Positions 18,624-27,296 of a stretch of DNA of 62,651 nucleotides are shown here, piece after piece (position 1 is the first letter of the stretch; every line of letters starts with the position of its first letter). Location: contig NZ_VFTC01000034.1 in assembly GCF_007003975.1 (NCBI RefSeq), forward strand, positions 1 to 62,651, written 5' to 3'. The notes below the pieces were generated by a model. The model saw nothing but the letters and a program-made list of their open reading frames with translations. It was not told the DNA's origin and made no database searches. Source of the DNA: Mesorhizobium sp. WSM4306 (GTDB lineage Bacteria > Pseudomonadota > Alphaproteobacteria > Rhizobiales > Rhizobiaceae). The translations under genes and the position numbers were made by a program.

Positions 18624-19781
18624 CTAGAGCCCAAGCATCTCCCTGGGATCGAAAGTAACCCGAACCTGGGCCCAGATATCCTGCTTGCCGGCGGGAAGTT
18701 GCAGGCCAGCCATGTTTGCTTTTTGGACGGCACGCACCGCACTCTCGTCGAACTGTTGGTTTCCGCTCGATTTTTCAACGGTCGGACGGCCGTCGAGCTT
18801 GCCGGAGGCATCGAGATTGAACACGATCACGGCGACGAAGTTTTCCGAGCCCTCGAGCCCTGCCGGAAGGGTCCAGGCATTGCCGAGCTGATCCGACAAG
18901 GCGCCCATTTCGCTCTGCGACAGTTTCTGGCCCTGGGTCTTGTCGGCGCCGAGCGACGCCTGCTGTGTCGAGCGCTTGGCGCCGCCGCCGGATGGCTTCT
19001 GCTTGTCGAGGAGAGCTGAAATCTCGTCAGCGTTGAACTGCTTGTCCTCGGACTTCGGCTTGGACGAGGCCTCTTTCACCGGCCTGTCGGCGTCCTTGCG
19101 GTCCGGTGCCTTGGCGCTTTCGGCCTGCGCCGACTGCGGCTTCGGCCGCGCTTCGGGCGCGGGTGCGGAATTCGGCAGCTGCGCCTCTTCCGGAGGCTGT
19201 TGTTCCGATATGGCATCGGCGACGGCGTCGGGCTTGACCTCGGGCTTCGGCTCGATGGCGGCGGTCGTGTCCGGCTGTGGCGCTGGCGCCGGCTCCTTCG
19301 CCGGGATCGGCTTGGGTTCGGCTTGCTTGACCGGCTCGGGCTTGACCTCTTCCTTCGGCTGTGGCACCGGCGCCACTTCCGTCGCCGGCGTCGGCTTCGG
19401 CTCGTCCTTCGGCTTCGGTGAGTCCTCGGTCTTCGGCTTCTCGGTGGGTGTCGGCGCCGGCGCCGGGGCCGACGCCAGCTCGACCGGCTTCGGCTTGGCC
19501 TCGTCCGTCACCGGTTTGTCGGTGTCGACGCTGTTCTCACCAATTTTCTGTGCTTCGGGCACGATGTCGGGGCGCTTGGTCGGGGTGGGCGCCGGCTTTT
19601 CGCGCATCACTGCTTTCTTGTCGCCCTGCAACGTCTGCGCGACGGCCTCGATCGGCACGATAGCGACCGAGACCGATTCAGCATCGGACGCGGGCATGGC
19701 AGGCGGCGACGACAGCGTGAACAGCCCGAAGGCCAACGCTACCGTGTGCAAGATCACCGATGTGGTGAGGCCGGTCCGCAT
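18624..19781 (-). CDS. tolA: Cell envelope integrity protein TolA
   Basis: TolA spans the periplasm and transmits proton-motive force from TolQR to Pal/TolB. The 385-residue protein has one N-terminal membrane segment (TSVILHTVALAFGLFTL), a long Pro/Lys/Glu/Ala-rich linker (residues about 50-275) and a C-terminal TonB/TolA-like domain (AVIVFNLDASGKLDGRPTV, ESAVRAVQKA). The start is 7 bp after tolR, so translation is probably coupled. Confidence 0.93.
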   Translation of the reverse strand: MRTGLTTSVILHTVALAFGLFTLSSPPAMPASDAESVSVAIVPIEAVAQTLQGDKKAVMREKPAPTPTKRPDIVPEAQKIGENSVDTDKPVTDEAKPKPVELASAPAPAPTPTEKPKTEDSPKPKDEPKPTPATEVAPVPQPKEEVKPEPVKQAEPKPIPAKEPAPAPQPDTTAAIEPKPEVKPDAVADAISEQQPPEEAQLPNSAPAPEARPKPQSAQAESAKAPDRKDADRPVKEASSKPKSEDKQFNADEISALLDKQKPSGGGAKRSTQQASLGADKTQGQKLSQSEMGALSDQLGNAWTLPAGLEGSENFVAVIVFNLDASGKLDGRPTVEKSSGNQQFDESAVRAVQKANMAGLQLPAGKQDIWAQVRVTFDPREMLGL

Positions 19782-19788
19782 CTTGGTG

Positions 19789-20241
19789 CTACTGTTCCTG
19801 TTCCTGCAGTGAAACCAGGCCGATGTTCTTGTAACCAGCGGCCGAAATCCGGGCCATCACCTTCATAGCGGTGCCATAGTCGGTCGACTTGTCGCCGCGG
19901 ATGAAAATGCGTTCGTCATAGCCGGTCTTGGAGATCGCCTGCAGCTTGGCCACCAGCTCGTCGATCGAAATTTCGGTCTCCTGCAGGAAGATCTTGCCGG
20001 CCGGGTCGATCGAGACGGTGATGGGCTGGGTATCGACGTTCATCGCCTTGGCCTGCGTGTCCGGCAGGTCGATCGGCACGCCGACCGTCAGCAAGGGTGC
20101 CGCGACCATGAAGATGATCAACAGCACCAGCATCACGTCGACCATCGGCGTGACGTTGATTTCCGATATCAGCGCGTGATGGCGGCCGCGCCGCCTGTGG
20201 CCGCGCCCGCCGCGTCCCGAGATGCCTACGGACATACCCAT
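19789..20241 (-). CDS. tolR: TolR/ExbD-type proton channel subunit
   Basis: A 150-residue protein with a basic N-terminus (RGGRGHRRRGRHH), one membrane helix (PMVDVMLVLLIIFMVAAPLL) bearing the proton-carrying Asp at position 35, and a periplasmic ExbD/TolR domain. It is 11 bp downstream of tolQ. With TolQ it forms the proton channel that energises TolA. Confidence 0.96.
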   Translation of the reverse strand: MGMSVGISGRGGRGHRRRGRHHALISEINVTPMVDVMLVLLIIFMVAAPLLTVGVPIDLPDTQAKAMNVDTQPITVSIDPAGKIFLQETEISIDELVAKLQAISKTGYDERIFIRGDKSTDYGTAMKVMARISAAGYKNIGLVSLQEQEQ

Positions 20242-20252
20242 CTTGCTGCTCC

Positions 20253-20963
20253 TCAGGCCTTCGGTGCGACTTTTTCATCGATTTGGCGCGAGAGTATGGC
20301 GGAGAACTCGTCCGAGAACCCTTCCATGCGCACCGCGATCTTGTTCGCGTCCGATGACAGCTTGTTGTAGGCGATAACGGCCGGGATGGCGGCGAGCAGG
20401 CCGATGGCCGTTGCCAGCAGCGCCTCGGCGATGCCGGGGGCCACCACTGAAAGGCTGGTGTTCTTGGACGCGGCAATGGCCTGGAACGAGGTCATGATGC
20501 CGATGACGGTGCCGAACAGGCCGATGAAGGGTGCCGCCGAGCCGGTGGTGGCGAGGAAGCCGAGCCGTCCCTCCAGCCGCTCCATCTCGCGCGTCAGCGC
20601 CAGATCCATGGCCTTGTCGATACGGGTCTGCAGGCCGAGCGGCGATTTGGCGCCCTTCTCGAAGCTCTTCTTCCATTCGCGCATGGCGGCGACGAAGATC
20701 GCACCCATGCCTGTGGTCTTCCGGTCCGCCAGCGTGCGGTAGAGTTCCTCCAGCGACTGCCCTGACCAGAACACCTGTTCGAAGCGGTTGAGCGACAGCC
20801 GCATGCGGGCATAGCTGACCAACTTGTCGACGATGATCGCCCAGGTCCAGATCGAAGCGCAGAGCAGCCCGATCATGACCAGCTTGACCACCCAGCCGGC
20901 CTGCATGAACAGCGCCCAAATCGACAAATGCGCTGCCGGGTCGGCGAGTGCGATATTTTCCAT
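20253..20963 (-). CDS. tolQ: TolQ/ExbB-type proton channel subunit
   Basis: This 236-residue inner-membrane protein has three membrane segments (about 15-38, 135-160, 170-195) and the ExbB/TolQ motif region LGFLATTGSAAPFIGLFGTVIGIMTSF and LLATAIGLLAAIPAVIAYN. It starts the tolQ-tolR-tolA-tolB run. The promoter probably lies in the 315-bp gap upstream. Confidence 0.96.
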   Translation of the reverse strand: MENIALADPAAHLSIWALFMQAGWVVKLVMIGLLCASIWTWAIIVDKLVSYARMRLSLNRFEQVFWSGQSLEELYRTLADRKTTGMGAIFVAAMREWKKSFEKGAKSPLGLQTRIDKAMDLALTREMERLEGRLGFLATTGSAAPFIGLFGTVIGIMTSFQAIAASKNTSLSVVAPGIAEALLATAIGLLAAIPAVIAYNKLSSDANKIAVRMEGFSDEFSAILSRQIDEKVAPKA

Positions 20964-21278
20964 CGTTCAAGTCCTTAAGATTTTCCGGGCATCGCTGGCG
21001 GCTGGCCCATGGGCATCCCTTGTGGTCCGTTCGCGCTAGGCTTGCGGATTACCCCAAAATGCACCGTTAGCGGCCTTTTCAGGGCAAATATTGGTGAAAG
21101 GAAGGCGCGCGGATTCTTCCAATCTTCACCAGTCTCTTCATGAACCGTTATGGTTAAGGATGGGTTAGGAAATATGACGCGGCGCATTGCCGCGCCCCCC
21201 GGGACGACGGCAGCCCGCCCATCACAGTCGAATGCGCTGCCGATCAGCCCGCTCATTGCAGGCCAGAATGCCTGGATA
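20964..21278. other. Intergenic region tolQ-ybgC
   Basis: The 315 bp between ybgC and tolQ contain no convincing gene; frames that cross it overlap ybgC and have no family features. ybgC and tolQ are often in one operon, but a gap of this size suggests a separate tolQ promoter. No clear -35/-10 pair was identified. Confidence 0.45.
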
Positions 21279-21749
21279 TCAGCTTGCTTTCGGTATGAAG
21301 GCCGCGATCCATTCCTTGGGAAAGCGTTTCGGTCGGCCGTTCTCACCGATGATCGCCGCCTGGACCTTCGCCTCGACTAGCACCTCGGCGCGGCGCTTCA
21401 ATTGCTGTGCCATGACGATGCGGGCGCCGGAAATGTCTTCGGTGCGAGTGTCGATGGTCAGGATATCGTCCATGCGGGCGGGCGAACGAAAATCGATCTC
21501 CATGCGCCGCACCACCCAGACGATGCGTTCGCCATGCTTGCCTTCGTGAAGTTCGGTGTGATGGACGCCGGCCAACCTGAGATAGTCCGAGCGGCCGCGC
21601 TCGAAGAATTCGAGATAGCGCGCGTGGTAGACGACGCCGGAGAAGTCGGTGTCTGCATAATAGACCCGCGCCATCAGCCGATGGCCGAATTTCGTCAGCG
21701 CGCCGGAAAGCCCGGCAGTGAGTGCCGCCGATTCACCATGATCGTCCAT
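21279..21749 (-). CDS. ybgC: Tol-Pal associated acyl-CoA thioesterase YbgC
   Basis: A hotdog-fold thioesterase of 156 residues. The signature YYADTDFSGVVYHARYLEFFERGR (residues 30-53) carries the catalytic Asp. It hydrolyses short or medium acyl-CoA or acyl-ACP and is genetically linked with tolQ. The N-terminal ~20 residues precede the core (HRLMARVYYADTD), so an internal start is possible. The 5' end faces the divergent GH5 gene with 65 bp between the starts. Confidence 0.93.
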   Translation of the reverse strand: MDDHGESAALTAGLSGALTKFGHRLMARVYYADTDFSGVVYHARYLEFFERGRSDYLRLAGVHHTELHEGKHGERIVWVVRRMEIDFRSPARMDDILTIDTRTEDISGARIVMAQQLKRRAEVLVEAKVQAAIIGENGRPKRFPKEWIAAFIPKAS

Positions 21750-21814
21750 CGCGCTTTCCTTTTTGCCCCTGGCGGGGCACCTGTCTTGCCAAAATCACCA
21801 GCGCGGCAAACCGG

Positions 21815-23065
21815 ATGGCACTGTTGACGGCGATGATCAAGACCTTGATGGCAGCGCTGCTGGTGCTGGCGGCGTCTGCGCTGGCAGGCCACGCCGCGAG
21901 CTTTTCGATGAAGCGCGGCCTCAACCTCGACCAATGGACAACCTGGGTCGGGGAAGACAAATGGAACGATCCCAAGGCCATCCTGCCCTTTCCGGAGTGG
22001 CGCAAGTTCCTCAACGAGGACGACCTCAAGGCGCTGAAGGCCGCCGGCTTCGACTTCCTGCGCATGCCGGTCGACCCCTCGCCGTTCATGTCGGATCAGA
22101 CGCTGGCGTTGCGCGACGACCTTTATGCCAGCGTGCGGGATTCGGCCCGCATGATCAACCGGGCCGGCCTGAAAGTGATCGTCGACATGCACCTGATCCC
22201 CGCCGGTGGCGGCCGCGAGATCGGCATGGGCCAGGTGATGGACGATCCCGCCATTTTCGACGCCTATGTCGAGGTCATCCGCAAAATGGCGCGCACGCTT
22301 GCCACCGAGGACCCGACGCAGGTCGCTTTCGAGCCGATGAACGAGCCGATCATCGACTGCGACAGCGATGGCACCAGCCTGTGGCCGGAGCGTCAGCAGA
22401 AGCTGTTCGCGGCCGCACGCGCCTCGGCCACCAGGCTGACGCTGATCCTGACCGGCGCCTGCTATTCCAACGCGGCCTCGCTGGTGAAGATCGACCCGAA
22501 GTCGATCCCCGACGACAACATCATCTGGACCTTCCACTCCTACGATCCGTTCCTGCTGACCCATCAGGGCGCGACCTGGGCCGGCGATTTCATTCCCTAT
22601 GTCACCGGCCTGCCCTACCCGCTCACCGCGGTGCCGCGTGCCGAACTCGATGCAAAACTGGATGCGATCCGCGCCAAGATGAAGGCTGAGGCGCCGTGGA
22701 CCAGGCGGAGCGGCCTGCTCGCCTATCTCGACGAGCAGGTGGCCAGCATGGACACGGATGAGAAGCTGCTCGGCGTCATGGATGCGCCGTTCGAAAAGGT
22801 CGATGCCTGGGCCAAGGCCAACAGCATCAAGCCGGAAAACATCACGCTGGGCGAGTTCGGCATGATCCGCCAGGAGTATGGCAACCCCTATGTGATGCCG
22901 CCGCAATACCGCGCCGCCTATGTCAAGGACATGGTCGCGCGCGCCGAGGCGCATGGCTTCTCATGGTCGGTGTGGAGTTTTGGTGGCGCCTTCGGCATCG
23001 TCGACGCTTTCAACGGCGAAAAGGCCGAGCCTGCCGTGATGGATGCGATCCGCTCGCTGCCTTAG
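21815..23065 (+). CDS. Secreted glycoside hydrolase family 5 (cellulase-like)
   Basis: A 416-residue protein with a signal peptide (MALLTAMIKTLMAALLVLAASALAGHAA) and a GH5 (beta/alpha)8 domain. The acid/base Glu is in FEPMNEPI and the nucleophile Glu in TLGEFGMI; MKRGLNLDQWT near the N-terminus and WSVWSFGGAFGI near the C-terminus are also GH5-like. It probably hydrolyses a beta-glucan such as endogenous cellulose or exopolysaccharide. Start is uncertain: ATG 21815 or 21833, neither with a strong ribosome site. The stop overlaps the convergent phosphoesterase gene by 4 bp. Confidence 0.85.
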   Translation: MALLTAMIKTLMAALLVLAASALAGHAASFSMKRGLNLDQWTTWVGEDKWNDPKAILPFPEWRKFLNEDDLKALKAAGFDFLRMPVDPSPFMSDQTLALRDDLYASVRDSARMINRAGLKVIVDMHLIPAGGGREIGMGQVMDDPAIFDAYVEVIRKMARTLATEDPTQVAFEPMNEPIIDCDSDGTSLWPERQQKLFAAARASATRLTLILTGACYSNAASLVKIDPKSIPDDNIIWTFHSYDPFLLTHQGATWAGDFIPYVTGLPYPLTAVPRAELDAKLDAIRAKMKAEAPWTRRSGLLAYLDEQVASMDTDEKLLGVMDAPFEKVDAWAKANSIKPENITLGEFGMIRQEYGNPYVMPPQYRAAYVKDMVARAEAHGFSWSVWSFGGAFGIVDAFNGEKAEPAVMDAIRSLP

Positions 23066-23973
23066 GCCGAACCCAGATCGATCTGGACGATCTCGGGCCG
23101 CATGCCAAAGCGCACCGGAGCAATGCTGAAGCCCAGCCCGCCAGAGACAATCAGGTTGCGGTCATTCTCGATGACATGGCCATAGGCGAAACGGTTGCCG
23201 AAGCGGGACGGCACCACTGGCGAATAGCCAAACAGCCTGACCTGTCCGCCATGTGTGTGGCCCGACAGCGTCAGCGACACCCGCCCCGGCACTTTTGGGA
23301 AAATGTCGGGCTCGTGGGCAAGCAAGATGATTGGCGCCTGGTCGCTGACCTTGGCCAGCGTACCGTCGAGATCGTCCAGACCCTTGAAGTGACTGCGGCC
23401 CCAAGCCCGGCCAGGGTGCAACGCCAACTGATCGGCAAGACCGGCGAGCCAGAAGCCGTGCCCGTCCTTTTCCAGGCGCACAACATCGTTTTCCAGCACC
23501 GCAATACCGACGGCCTCCAGAGCCTTGTGTGAAATCGTCGGTCCGGCACCAACCCTTTGGGCGGTACGGTCTTCCCACCAGTCATGGTTGCCGAGGATCG
23601 ACCAGACGCCGAGCGGCGCCTTGAGGCCGGAAAGTGCCGGCGCCCATTCCGACGCATCCACCCAGCCCGTCACCAGGCGTGTACCGGCCGGATAGTCGCC
23701 AAGCATGAGGATCACATCCGGATTGAGGGCATTCGCCTCGGCGGCGAGCGAAGCGATCCGCTCCGGCGTCATCCAGGGGCGGCAGGCATGGATGTCGGAA
23801 AGCACGGCGACCCGCAGTTGCAAACCCGCAGGCCAATGGGGCGGCGTCAGCTGATAGCGCTTCACATGCGTCAACAGCATCGGCTCGATGCCAACCGCAT
23901 AGGCACTGAGCGAAGCCAGCGAGAGGAACGAACCCCCGACGATCAGGAACCCGCGTCTGGTGATCACTTTCAT
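23062..23973 (-). CDS. Tat-exported metallophosphoesterase
   Basis: This 303-residue protein has a twin-arginine signal (ITRRGFLIVGGSFLSLASLSAYA) and all five calcineurin-like metal motifs: LSDIHA (Asp60, His62), LGDYPAG, LGNHDWW, LLAHEPD and SGHTHGG. It resembles YkuE-type phosphoesterases, some of which act on lipid A precursors or phospholipids. The second block reads GDY where GDx is expected, which is acceptable. Substrate unknown. It is convergent with the GH5 gene. Confidence 0.88.
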   Translation of the reverse strand: MKVITRRGFLIVGGSFLSLASLSAYAVGIEPMLLTHVKRYQLTPPHWPAGLQLRVAVLSDIHACRPWMTPERIASLAAEANALNPDVILMLGDYPAGTRLVTGWVDASEWAPALSGLKAPLGVWSILGNHDWWEDRTAQRVGAGPTISHKALEAVGIAVLENDVVRLEKDGHGFWLAGLADQLALHPGRAWGRSHFKGLDDLDGTLAKVSDQAPIILLAHEPDIFPKVPGRVSLTLSGHTHGGQVRLFGYSPVVPSRFGNRFAYGHVIENDRNLIVSGGLGFSIAPVRFGMRPEIVQIDLGSA

Positions 23974-24085
23974 GGCTCCGGCGCTTGATCGGAGCGGTCC
24001 GCGCCGACATTACGACGCTCGATAAAATCCAGGAATGCGCCTTCACGCTGGCGGAGCTTAGGAGATTCCGAAGAACAAATCTCCG

Positions 24086-25123
24086 TTACTCTTCCTGGAA
24101 CAGGTTGATCTGCTGCTGCGCCAGGTCCTTCGGCGCGTCGAGGCCGAGATGGCGCCAGGCATTGGCGGTCAGCACGCGGCCACGCGGTGTGCGCTGGATG
24201 AACCCCTGCTGGATCAAATAGGGCTCGATGATGTCCTCGATGGCGTCGCGCGGCTCCGACAGGCCGGCGGCGATGGTCTCGATGCCGACCGGGCCGCCGC
24301 CGAAATTGCGGGCGATCATCGAGAGGTAGCGGCGGTCGAGCGCGTCGAGGCCGAGCGCGTCGACCTCCAGCCGCGTCAGGGCTTCATCGGCAATCTGCCT
24401 GTCGACATGGCCGTCACCGGCAACGGAGGCGAAATCGCGCACCCGGCGCAGCAGCCGGCCGGCGATGCGCGGCGTGCCGCGGGCGCGGCGCGCGATCTCC
24501 AGCGCACCGTCGTCGCCGAGCGGCATTTGCAGGATGCGGGCGCCGCGGCGCACGATCTGCTCCAGTTCCTCAACCGAATAGAAATTGAGCCGCACCGGGA
24601 TGCCGAAACGGTCGCGCAGCGGGTTGGTCAACAGACCGAGCCGCGTGGTGGCGGCGACCAGGGTGAAGCGGGCAAGGTCGATCTTGACCGAGCGCGCCGC
24701 CGGGCCCTCGCCGATGATCAGGTCGAGCTGGAAATCCTCCATCGCCGGATAGAGGATTTCCTCCACCGCCGGATTGAGCCGGTGGATCTCGTCGATGAAC
24801 AGCACGTCGCGGTCTTCGAGATTGGTCAAGAGCGCGGCGAGATCGCCGGCCTTGGCGATGACCGGGCCCGAGGTCGAACGGAAATTGACGCCGAGCTCGC
24901 GCGCCATGATCTGCGCCAGCGTCGTCTTGCCAAGCCCCGGCGGACCGACGAACAGCACATGGTCGAGCGCCTCGCTGCGGCCCTTGGCGGCCTCGATGAA
25001 GACCTTGAGATTGGCCCGCACCGCCGCCTGGCCGACGAAATCGGCAAGCGTCTGCGGCCGCAAGGTCTGCTCGGCATCCTCACCGTGCTTTTCCGGGGTA
25101 ATGAGGCGGGGGGAAAGACTCAT
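24086..25123 (-). CDS. ruvB: Holliday junction branch migration ATPase RuvB
   Basis: This 345-residue AAA+ motor drives branch migration with RuvA. It has Walker A GPPGLGKTT, Walker B DVLFIDEIHRL, the sensor motif VAATTRLGLLTNPLRDRFG and a C-terminal winged helix (EPYLIQQGFIQRTPRGRVLT). Start 25123 (MSLSPRLITPEKHGED) has GAGGAAGG upstream. The gene is last in ruvC-ruvA-ruvB, 43 bp past ruvA. Confidence 0.98.
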   Translation of the reverse strand: MSLSPRLITPEKHGEDAEQTLRPQTLADFVGQAAVRANLKVFIEAAKGRSEALDHVLFVGPPGLGKTTLAQIMARELGVNFRSTSGPVIAKAGDLAALLTNLEDRDVLFIDEIHRLNPAVEEILYPAMEDFQLDLIIGEGPAARSVKIDLARFTLVAATTRLGLLTNPLRDRFGIPVRLNFYSVEELEQIVRRGARILQMPLGDDGALEIARRARGTPRIAGRLLRRVRDFASVAGDGHVDRQIADEALTRLEVDALGLDALDRRYLSMIARNFGGGPVGIETIAAGLSEPRDAIEDIIEPYLIQQGFIQRTPRGRVLTANAWRHLGLDAPKDLAQQQINLFQEE

Positions 25124-25166
25124 GCCGCCTTCCTCGCACAGGGCAAAGGGCGGAACAAGCAACCGC

Positions 25167-25787
25167 TCACCGCGCCAGTTCCTTCAGCCCGAAACGAATG
25201 AGCTTCGAGGCATCCGCATCCTCGCCCGCCGTCTTCAGCGCCGCCGCCACCGCATTGGCTGCGGTGTCGCGCGAATAGCCGAGATTGACCAGCGCCGAGA
25301 CGGCGTCGGTGATCGGTGCCGGCGCCACACCCTCGCCGAGCTCCTGCTTCAGGCCGATCGTGCCGGAGGCGGTTCCTGCATAGGCCGGCGCCTTGTTCTT
25401 CAATTCTGTGACGATGCGCTCGGCCACCTTCTTGCCAACCCCGGGCGCGCGGCTGACCATGGCGATGTCGCGCAGTGCGATCGCGTTGGCGAGGTCGGCC
25501 GGCGCCAATGTCGACAGGATCGCCAGCGCCACCTTGGCGCCGACGCCCTGCACATTGGTCATCAAGAGCCGGAACCATTCGCGCTCCAGCACCGACCGAA
25601 AGCCGTAGAGCCGGATCATGTCCTCGCGCACATAGGTCTCGATGAACAGCACCACCGCTTCGCCCGGCGAAGGCAGCGAGGCCAGAGTACGCGCTGAGCA
25701 ATAGGCGACATAGCCGACGCCATGCACGTCAACGAGGCAGAAATCCTCGTCGATCTCGTCGAGTGTGCCCTTGAGCTTGCCTATCAT
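25167..25787 (-). CDS. ruvA: Holliday junction DNA-binding protein RuvA
   Basis: A 206-residue protein starting MIGKLKGTLDEIDED, with an OB fold, helix-hairpin-helix repeats (QGVGAKVALAIL, PGVGKKVAERIV) and a C-terminal domain III (VSALVNLGYSRDTAANAVAAA) that contacts RuvB. Start 25787 is fixed by the family N-terminus and an AAAGG site upstream; a longer open frame upstream overlaps ruvC. It lies 13 bp after ruvC. Confidence 0.97.
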   Translation of the reverse strand: MIGKLKGTLDEIDEDFCLVDVHGVGYVAYCSARTLASLPSPGEAVVLFIETYVREDMIRLYGFRSVLEREWFRLLMTNVQGVGAKVALAILSTLAPADLANAIALRDIAMVSRAPGVGKKVAERIVTELKNKAPAYAGTASGTIGLKQELGEGVAPAPITDAVSALVNLGYSRDTAANAVAAALKTAGEDADASKLIRFGLKELAR

Positions 25788-25800
25788 GCTCAATAGCCTT

Positions 25801-26313
25801 TCATGATGCCAACGCCGCCATCCTGTAGGCGACGCTTTGCCGGTGATGCGCGTGGCAGATGGCAATGGCCAGTGCGTCGGCGGCATGTTCGGTGTCGAAA
25901 GTGGCTTTCGGCAACAGCACTTTCACCATCATGTGGATTTGCTTCTTGTCGCCATGGCCAACGCCGATCACAGCCTTTTTGACGGCATTGGGGGCATATT
26001 CGGCGACGACAAGGCCGGCGCGCGCCGGCACCAGCATGGCGATGCCGCGAGCCTGACCGAGCTTCAGCGTCGCCACCGCATCCTTGTTGACGAAGGTTTG
26101 CTCGACGGCCGCCTCCTGCGGCATGGCATCGTGCAGGATCTCGGCCAGCCCGTCATGCAACTGACAAAGCCGTGTCGCAAGCGCCGCCTTGTCGTCGGAG
26201 CGCACGGTCCCGGAGCCGACGAAGCGCAGCGAATTGCCGAGGCTTTCGACGACGCCCCAGCCGGTGCGCCTCAGCCCCGGGTCGATACCGATGATGCGAA
26301 TCGCTTCCCCCAT
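25801..26313 (-). CDS. ruvC: Holliday junction resolvase RuvC
   Basis: This 170-residue endonuclease cleaves Holliday junctions. Catalytic acidic residues are visible: Asp11 in IIGIDPGLR, Glu in AAVEQTF, and two Asp in the C-terminal motif DTEHAADALAIAICHAH. It is the first gene of ruvCAB. Confidence 0.97.
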   Translation of the reverse strand: MGEAIRIIGIDPGLRRTGWGVVESLGNSLRFVGSGTVRSDDKAALATRLCQLHDGLAEILHDAMPQEAAVEQTFVNKDAVATLKLGQARGIAMLVPARAGLVVAEYAPNAVKKAVIGVGHGDKKQIHMMVKVLLPKATFDTEHAADALAIAICHAHHRQSVAYRMAALAS

Positions 26314-26383
26314 CCGCCAAGTTTACCTCCGGTGGACAGCGATGCCAGCGAAATGTGAACAAACCGGAAACAGGAACTGCAGG

Positions 26384-26520
26384 CTGTTTGAGAATTCGCT
26401 CTGACGAGACAGCTGGGGTGGTTTTCGAGAACAGGAGCGGAGCGTACTTAAGTACGTGAGCACCGGAAGCGCAGGAAACCGCTTCACATGTCCGTCGGAG
26501 TAGAATTATCAAGCAGTCTG
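26384..26520. mobile_element. MITE-like intergenic element, copy 1
   Basis: A ~140-bp sequence aligns along its length with 58252-58389. Its ends form an imperfect inverted repeat (GGCTGTTTGAGAATTC against GACTGCTTGATAATTC read from the other end). The core CGGAGCGnAGCG...GTGAGCACCGGAAGCGCAG is the best conserved, and the centre has the palindrome GTACTTAAGTAC. It ends directly at the stop codon of the RcdA-family gene. No transposase is encoded, so it would be non-autonomous. Confidence 0.7.
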
Positions 26521-27051
26521 TTAGCCCCGGGCGAAAGCCGTGTTCAGCAGCGTGATCTGGTCGGAAACCGGATTGACGCGGCGGACGGCGGACGGCGTCT
26601 CGGTAAACGCGCCGCCATAGATCTCCTCGTCCATGCGGCGGACCAGAGCCTGGAGGCGCAGCGAGCGTGTGACGAGATCGAGGAAATCCTTCGGCAGTTC
26701 GTTCCAGCCGACCGCCTCGTCATGCGCCGACGCGGTGTCGAGGCGAACCTTGGATTTTTCCGAAGCAACCTGGTCGCGGGTCATCTCGCCTGAGTTTGCC
26801 GCCCGCTGCAAAAGCAGCCAGGAGGCGACCTGCATCAGCCTTGTCGTCAGCCGCATCGATTCCGCCGCATAGAGCGTCGCTGCCAGCCTGGACAACTTTT
26901 TGGCCTCGGCCCGGCCCTTGCCGTCGAGATATTCGGCTGCTTGCTCAACCAGGCCCATGCCTTCCTGGTAAAGCGGTTTGAAGGATTGGGAGAAAACCCG
27001 GCGTTCCGCCAGCTTGATGGTTTTCGCACTGCCCTTCGAAGGCTCGTTCAT
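26521..27051 (-). CDS. rcdA: RcdA-family protein (DUF1465), CtrA-degradation adaptor homologue
   Basis: A 176-residue all-helical protein of the DUF1465 family. In Caulobacter RcdA is an adaptor that helps deliver CtrA and other substrates to ClpXP during the cell cycle. Typical segments are RRVFSQSFKPLYQEGMGLVEQAAEYLDG, RLTTRLMQVASWLLLQRA and FLDLVTRSLRLQALVRRMDEEIY. The family call is confident; the adaptor role here is by homology. The mobile-looking repeat begins right behind its stop codon. Confidence 0.82.
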   Translation of the reverse strand: MNEPSKGSAKTIKLAERRVFSQSFKPLYQEGMGLVEQAAEYLDGKGRAEAKKLSRLAATLYAAESMRLTTRLMQVASWLLLQRAANSGEMTRDQVASEKSKVRLDTASAHDEAVGWNELPKDFLDLVTRSLRLQALVRRMDEEIYGGAFTETPSAVRRVNPVSDQITLLNTAFARG

Positions 27052-27219
27052 CGATACGCCCCTGCACTACCCCGTCGGCTGATTCGGCTTCTTCGCCGTC
27101 ACGCCGGCACCCTAGATGACTGAGGCTTGAAAATGCGCTTCGCTGCCGTTGAAGGCAAGCACATGTTTAACAAACGGTTAACGCCGGCGGATGGGCGCAA
27201 AGCGAGCCAAAATGCGGAC

Positions 27220-27296
27220 AAAAAAAGAGCCGCGGATAAGGCGGCTCTCAGGAGTTTAACAGGGAGGCGTCAAACGAAGTGGCTCCAACCACTCGG
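27220..27296 (-). ncRNA. mmgR: MmgR/suhB-type small RNA
   Basis: On the minus strand about 77 nt fold into three stem-loops: AGTGG-TTGGAG-CCACT; GTTTGAC-GCCTCCCT-GTTAAAC with the anti-Shine-Dalgarno CCTCCC in the loop; and an intrinsic terminator AGAGCCGC-CTTATCC-GCGGCTCT followed by seven T. Size, three-hairpin layout and the CCTCCC loop agree with MmgR of Sinorhizobium (the Rfam suhB motif), an Hfq-bound riboregulator affecting polyhydroxybutyrate accumulation. The 5' end is estimated. The RNA gene is seen; the family name is by recall. Confidence 0.72.

Noticed and set aside
20975..21346. 123-codon minus-strand frame between tolQ and ybgC
   Set aside because: Overlaps the ybgC C-terminus out of frame and has no ribosome site or family pattern.
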